DNA from: Anaerolineales bacterium
Lineage (GTDB): Bacteria > Chloroflexota > Anaerolineae > Promineifilales > Promineifilaceae
DNA length: 6,885 nt
Reading direction: 5' to 3'
NCBI GenBank assembly: GCA_020432595.1
Contig: JAGQGA010000288.1
Location: 1-6,885 of the forward strand
Position numbers and translations under genes: made by a program. Numbering within the stretch: the stretch's first letter is position 1; every line of letters starts with the position of its first letter. Below, piece by piece: positions 5,960 to 6,885 of the stretch. The notes under the pieces were generated by a model, which was not told the DNA's origin, did no database searches, and worked only from the letters and a program-made list of their open reading frames with translations.

Positions 5960-6885
5960 GCAACCTTTGCCAGCCGTTCCACCGCCCGCTCCAGGTCGCG
6001 CATCGCCGTGGAGATAGCAAAACGGACGTGGCCTTCGCCGCTTTGACCAAAGCCAATGCCGGGGGTGGAGGCAATTCCCGCCTTGTCCAGCAGCGCCTCG
6101 GCCAGTTCTAGGCTGTTTTTGCTGCTGTTGGGGAAGCGCGGAAACAGGTAGAACGCCCCTTCAATCGAACGGCATTCGACGCCGTCAATCTCATTCAATG
6201 CCTTGACCATAAAATCGCGCCGCTGCTGGTAGGAGTCGCGCATCTGCGCCACAATGTCCTGTGGCCCATTGAGAGCGGCCGTGCAAGCGTGCATGGTGAT
6301 GGTGGAAGCACAGGAAACGGTTTGGCTGTTGATTTTGGCCGCCAGCTTCATAATGGGGGTGGGGCCGGCCAGCCAGCCCAAGCGCCAGCCGGTCATGGCG
6401 TAGGCTTTGGAGAGGCCGTTGATGGTGAGGGTGCGGTCGGCCATGCCTGGGGCGGCGGCGACGGAGAGGTGGCAACGGCCGTTAAAAATCAGTTTCTCAT
6501 AAATCTCATCCGCAATCACATACAAATCCGCCTCCAACGCCACCGCCACAATGTCGTCCAGCTCCGCCTGGGTGAGAACGCGGCCAGTCGGGTTGCACGG
6601 CGTGTTGACCATCAACGCCTTGGTGCGCGGTGTGATTTTGGCGCGGAGGGCGGCAGCGGTAATGCGGAAATTGTCGTTGCTTTCTAAGCTGACGGGCACG
6701 GGAGTGCCGCCCGCCAGGGTAATCATCGGCGGGTAAGAAACCCAAACTGACTCCAGGTACAATACCTCATCACCGGGGTTCAAAATGGCGGCCAGCGCCA
6801 GATAAATGGCCCATTTGCCACCGGGGGTCACAATGATGTCGCTGCGGGGATTGAGATGAATGTTGTTGTCCCGCGCCATCTTGTT
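5947..6885 (-). CDS. Class I/II pyridoxal-phosphate aminotransferase, aspartate aminotransferase type (5' end outside window)
   Basis: The enzyme is a fold-type I PLP aminotransferase that would move an amino group between an amino acid and a 2-oxo acid in the cytosol. The reading frame is open to the window edge, and the ATG at 6879 is internal: the preceding codons and the PRSDIIVTPGGKWAIY start match the middle of such proteins, so roughly 80-90 N-terminal residues are missing. Counting from that Met, landmarks are PGGK (19-22, cofactor phosphate region), NTPCNPTG (92-99), D124 and Y127 in IADEIYEKL (pyridine-ring contacts), the PLP lysine K158 in NGLSKAYAMTGWRLGW (codon 6406-6408), and R286 in GHVRFAIS (substrate carboxylate). 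Length and motifs fit aspartate aminotransferase subgroup I-gamma. Substrate use in this group varies (aspartate, alanine, aromatic, branched-chain), so no gene symbol is given. It converges on ilvD. A role in the final branched-chain transamination would be a guess from position. Confidence 0.93.
   Translation of the reverse strand, partial: NKMARDNNIHLNPRSDIIVTPGGKWAIYLALAAILNPGDEVLYLESVWVSYPPMITLAGGTPVPVSLESNDNFRITAAALRAKITPRTKALMVNTPCNPTGRVLTQAELDDIVAVALEADLYVIADEIYEKLIFNGRCHLSVAAAPGMADRTLTINGLSKAYAMTGWRLGWLAGPTPIMKLAAKINSQTVSCASTITMHACTAALNGPQDIVAQMRDSYQQRRDFMVKALNEIDGVECRSIEGAFYLFPRFPNSSKNSLELAEALLDKAGIASTPGIGFGQSGEGHVRFAISTAMRDLERAVERLAKVAHEL

Noticed and set aside
6877..6879. ATG at 6879 as the true start of the aminotransferase
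   Set aside because: The frame stays open to the window edge, and the sequence after this Met aligns with the interior of aminotransferases, so the real start is outside the window.

Overview
The window is dense bacterial DNA of moderate-to-high GC. It holds five well-supported full or partial metabolic genes, one small conserved-looking gene, one frameshifted small gene, a possible gene remnant and several intergenic inverted repeats. The proteins and the compact layout would fit a free-living member of Chloroflexota or a similar deep-branching environmental phylum. That placement is inferred from recalled family resemblance and no phylogenetic marker supports it. I see no rRNA, tRNA, CRISPR array, transposase or phage gene.

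Left part (1-2404). A 248-base non-coding stretch starts with a long imperfect hairpin made of repeated short words. It precedes a PhyH-type Fe(II)/2-oxoglutarate dioxygenase on the + strand (249-1181). Facing it on the - strand is a GcvT/DmdA-like folate-dependent aminomethyltransferase family protein (1229-2404). The two stop codons are 47 bases apart, and a hairpin-forming repeat fills the gap.

Middle and right part (2405-5791). A 122-base divergent intergenic region separates the GcvT-like gene from leuB (3-isopropylmalate dehydrogenase) on the + strand. ilvD (dihydroxy-acid dehydratase) follows on the same strand. Both belong to branched-chain amino acid biosynthesis and look like one transcription unit. 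Two small, AT-richer genes of unknown function lie between them. The first is broken by an apparent one-base deletion, and the second is intact.

Right edge (5792-6885). A strong hairpin begins at the ilvD stop codon. After it come a possible 34-codon gene remnant and an 18-bp perfect palindrome. The 3' three quarters of a class I/II PLP aminotransferase on the - strand, convergent with ilvD, completes the window. It runs off the window edge.

The clearest signal not explained by genes is the palindrome AACGGCCGTT. It occurs exactly six times in 6.9 kb, inside four different genes and between genes. A second pattern is that three unrelated intergenic hairpins each have arms built from short tandem words. 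I did not find convincing evidence for a new multi-gene system. The small gene pair between leuB and ilvD is the best unknown.
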